A stretch of 15,893 bases of DNA. Origin: CAZYWA01 sp964650975 [NCBI: uncultured bacterium]. Lineage in GTDB: Bacteria; JADJOY01. This document shows, piece after piece, positions 14,668-15,893 of this stretch. The notes beneath the pieces were generated by a model that was not told the origin of the DNA, did not search any database, and saw only the letters and a list, made by a program, of their open reading frames with translations. The stretch lies in contig CAZYWA010000148.1 in NCBI GenBank assembly GCA_964650975.1, positions 1 to 15,893 on the forward strand, written 5' to 3'. Made by a program: the position numbers and the translations under genes. Each line of letters begins with the position of its first letter. Within the stretch, counting starts at the first letter, position 1.

Positions 14668-15417
14668 ATGCTCGTCCTCGTGACCGGAGCGACCTCCGGA
14701 TTCGGCGCCGCGATTTGCCGAAGGTTCGCGCGGGAAGGCCACCGCCTCATCGCCACCGGCCGCCGCCACGACCGCCTGGAGGCGCTGCGCGCCGAGCTGG
14801 CGGGGGCCGTCGCGTTGGCGCTTCCCCTCGACATCCGGGATCAGACCGCCATCGAAGCGGCGATCGCTGCGCTGCCCGCGGAGCTGGCGGCCGTCGATCT
14901 GTTGGTCAACAACGCCGGGCTGGCGCTGGGGCTCGAGCCCGCCCAGCGCGCTTCGCTCGACGACTGGAACCAGATGGTAGACACCAACATAAAGGGACTG
15001 CTGGCCATGACCCGCGCCGTGCTGCCAGGGATGGTCGCGCGCGATCGCGGGCACATCGTCAACATTGGCTCGACGGCGGCGAGCTGGCCCTATCCTGGCT
15101 CGAACGTCTACGGGGCGAGCAAGGCCTTCGTTCACCACCTCTCGCTCAACCTGCGCGCCGATCTGGCGGGCACCCGGGTTCGGGTCACCGTCGTCGACCC
15201 GGGCATGGCGGGTGGTACCGAGTTTTCGAACGTTCGCTTTCACGGCGACGACGGCCGCGCGGCGAAAGTTTACGAGGGAGTCGAGCCGCTCACCGCGGAG
15301 GACGTGGCCGAGACGGTTTACTGGGTGGCGACCTTGCCCCCCCATGTCAACGTCAACGCGATCGAGCTGATGCCGGTCGGACAGTCGTTTGCCGGTCTGT
15401 CGGTCTCGCGGCGCTGA
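14668..15417 (+). CDS. ydfG: NADP-dependent 3-hydroxy acid dehydrogenase, YdfG-like SDR
   Basis: The 249-residue product follows E. coli YdfG (248 residues) almost motif for motif: [10 protein letters not shown] (4-13), ATGRR (29-33, NADP binding), NNAGLALG (81-88), NIGSTA with catalytic Ser135, SNVYGASK with Tyr148 and Lys152, and [10 protein letters not shown] plus GDDG near residue 190. YdfG oxidises serine, L-allo-threonine and related 3-hydroxy acids with NADP+, and also reduces malonic semialdehyde. The second ATG (14668) was chosen because it matches the family start; an ATG at 14656 would add four residues (MGPP). Neither has a ribosome binding site. The gene is divergent from yadG and probably unrelated to it in function. 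No overlap with the ABC genes occurs. Confidence 0.92.
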   Translation: MLVLVTGATSGFGAAICRRFAREGHRLIATGRRHDRLEALRAELAGAVALALPLDIRDQTAIEAAIAALPAELAAVDLLVNNAGLALGLEPAQRASLDDWNQMVDTNIKGLLAMTRAVLPGMVARDRGHIVNIGSTAASWPYPGSNVYGASKAFVHHLSLNLRADLAGTRVRVTVVDPGMAGGTEFSNVRFHGDDGRAAKVYEGVEPLTAEDVAETVYWVATLPPHVNVNAIELMPVGQSFAGLSVSRR

Positions 15418-15625
15418 CGCCGGAAAAAGTAACCATCCATTGGAGCCGAACCAGCCGTATTGGTCGCTCGTCGGCATTCGCGTCTCGCACAAACGTGCGG
15501 TGGCTCGGGCGGCGATTTGCCATGGGAGCCGTCAGGTTTCTGAGGTTGGGGAAAAGCCGTTTCAAGAATCGAGCGGTCTTGGGGGTCCCAGACGTCGTGG
15601 TCCCAGAATTGCTTGTTGCCGTGGC
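15418..15625. other. Intergenic region with 9-bp direct repeat, no gene recognised
   Basis: This 208-bp stretch follows the ydfG-like stop. Open frames crossing it are short and have no recognisable features. A 9-bp direct repeat GGTCCCAGA occurs at 15584-15592 and 15599-15607, 15 bp apart and shortly before the lipoprotein start; it might be a regulator site. No clear terminator or -35/-10 pair was found. Confidence 0.4.
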
Positions 15626-15893
15626 ATGAACAGATCCGTCCTTTTCGCCTGTCCCAGGCTGGCCTTGGCTTTGGTGGCTGGGCTCGCCCTAGGTTGCGGA
15701 TCCGGATCGAGCGCCACGGACGGGGGTGGCGGCGCGAGCGGCGGCGCAACCGCCGGCTCCGGTGGGAGCGCAAGCGGTGGCGCTGGGGGACACGCGAGCG
15801 GTGGCGCTGGGGGACATGCGAGCGGCGGCGCCGGGGGACATGCGAGCGGCGGCGCTGGGGGACATGCGACCGGTGGTGCCGGGGGACACGCGA
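15626..15893 (+). CDS. Glycine-rich lipoprotein, N-terminal part (runs off window)
   Basis: The ATG at 15626 opens a frame to the window edge (89 codons). The N-terminus MNRSVLFACPRLALALVAGL followed by ALGCGSGSS is a typical lipoprotein signal with Cys28 as the probable lipidated residue. A Gly/Ala/Ser-rich linker follows (DGGGGASGGATAG), then a run of ASGGAGGH units. Long Gly/Ala-rich linkers after a lipobox are common in myxobacterial-type lipoproteins, where they separate the membrane anchor from a C-terminal enzymatic or binding domain. That domain, if present, lies outside the window, so the function is unknown. No strong ribosome binding site precedes the ATG. The opposite-strand frame over this region is an Arg/Ala/Ser shadow. 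Confidence 0.75.
   Translation, partial: MNRSVLFACPRLALALVAGLALGCGSGSSATDGGGGASGGATAGSGGSASGGAGGHASGGAGGHASGGAGGHASGGAGGHATGGAGGHA
15770..15893 (+). repeat. 24-bp in-frame tandem repeat (ASGGAGGH units)
   Basis: Five complete 24-bp units (starting at 15770, 15794, 15818, 15842 and 15866) and the start of a sixth encode the octapeptide ASGGAGGH; the fifth unit reads ATGGAGGH. Other differences between units are silent third-base changes (GGT/GGC, GCT/GCC, CAC/CAT). The array continues beyond the window. Confidence 0.9.

Overview
The window is GC-rich DNA packed with genes on both strands, with short gaps and frequent 1-4 bp start/stop overlaps. It looks like a Gram-negative chromosome: there are Sec signal peptides, a probable lipoprotein, and YadGH-like and YdfG-like proteins. 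The Gly/Ala-rich lipoprotein and the calcium-binding repeat proteins suggest a Myxococcota or other 'deltaproteobacterial'-type lineage, or a similar high-GC environmental phylum. That placement is inferred from protein style; there is no rRNA or other marker gene. No tRNA, rRNA, CRISPR array, insertion sequence or phage gene was recognised.

Region 1 (1-2480, minus strand): two tandem paralogous secreted FG-GAP/VCBS repeat proteins. The one at the left edge is cut off by the window. The complete one has ten repeats of about 55 residues and ends in a DGFESG tail.

Region 2 (2695-5344, plus): a three-gene ABC exporter (ATPase plus two different ABC-2-type permeases) joined by start/stop overlaps.

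Region 3 (5364-9226): a TetR regulator divergent from a three-gene set encoding a small four-helix membrane protein, a class A FAD-dependent aromatic-type monooxygenase and a PlsC-like acyltransferase. A perfect 7+7 palindrome overlaps the likely promoter.

Region 4 (9231-11479, minus): an operon of a second TetR regulator, an exported START-domain protein and a short-chain dehydrogenase. Its promoter carries a palindromic operator over the -10 box and appears to give a leaderless mRNA.

Region 5 (11561-15417): a secreted protein with two copies of a lectin/endostatin-like domain and the same DGFESG-type tail as the repeat protein of region 1, then a YadGH-type ABC exporter on the minus strand, and a divergent YdfG-type dehydrogenase.

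Region 6 (15418-15893): about 200 bp without a recognised gene, then the start of a lipoprotein with a 24-bp in-frame tandem repeat that runs off the window.

Regions 3 and 4 read as two separately repressed sets for hydrophobic or aromatic/lipid substrates (oxidation, acyl transfer, lipid binding, carbonyl/alcohol redox). The substrates cannot be read from sequence. I see no clear defence system or other wholly new machine. The most unusual items are the shared C-terminal tail on unrelated secreted proteins, the TetR-START-SDR operon, the membrane protein-monooxygenase-acyltransferase operon and the leaderless self-repressed promoter.
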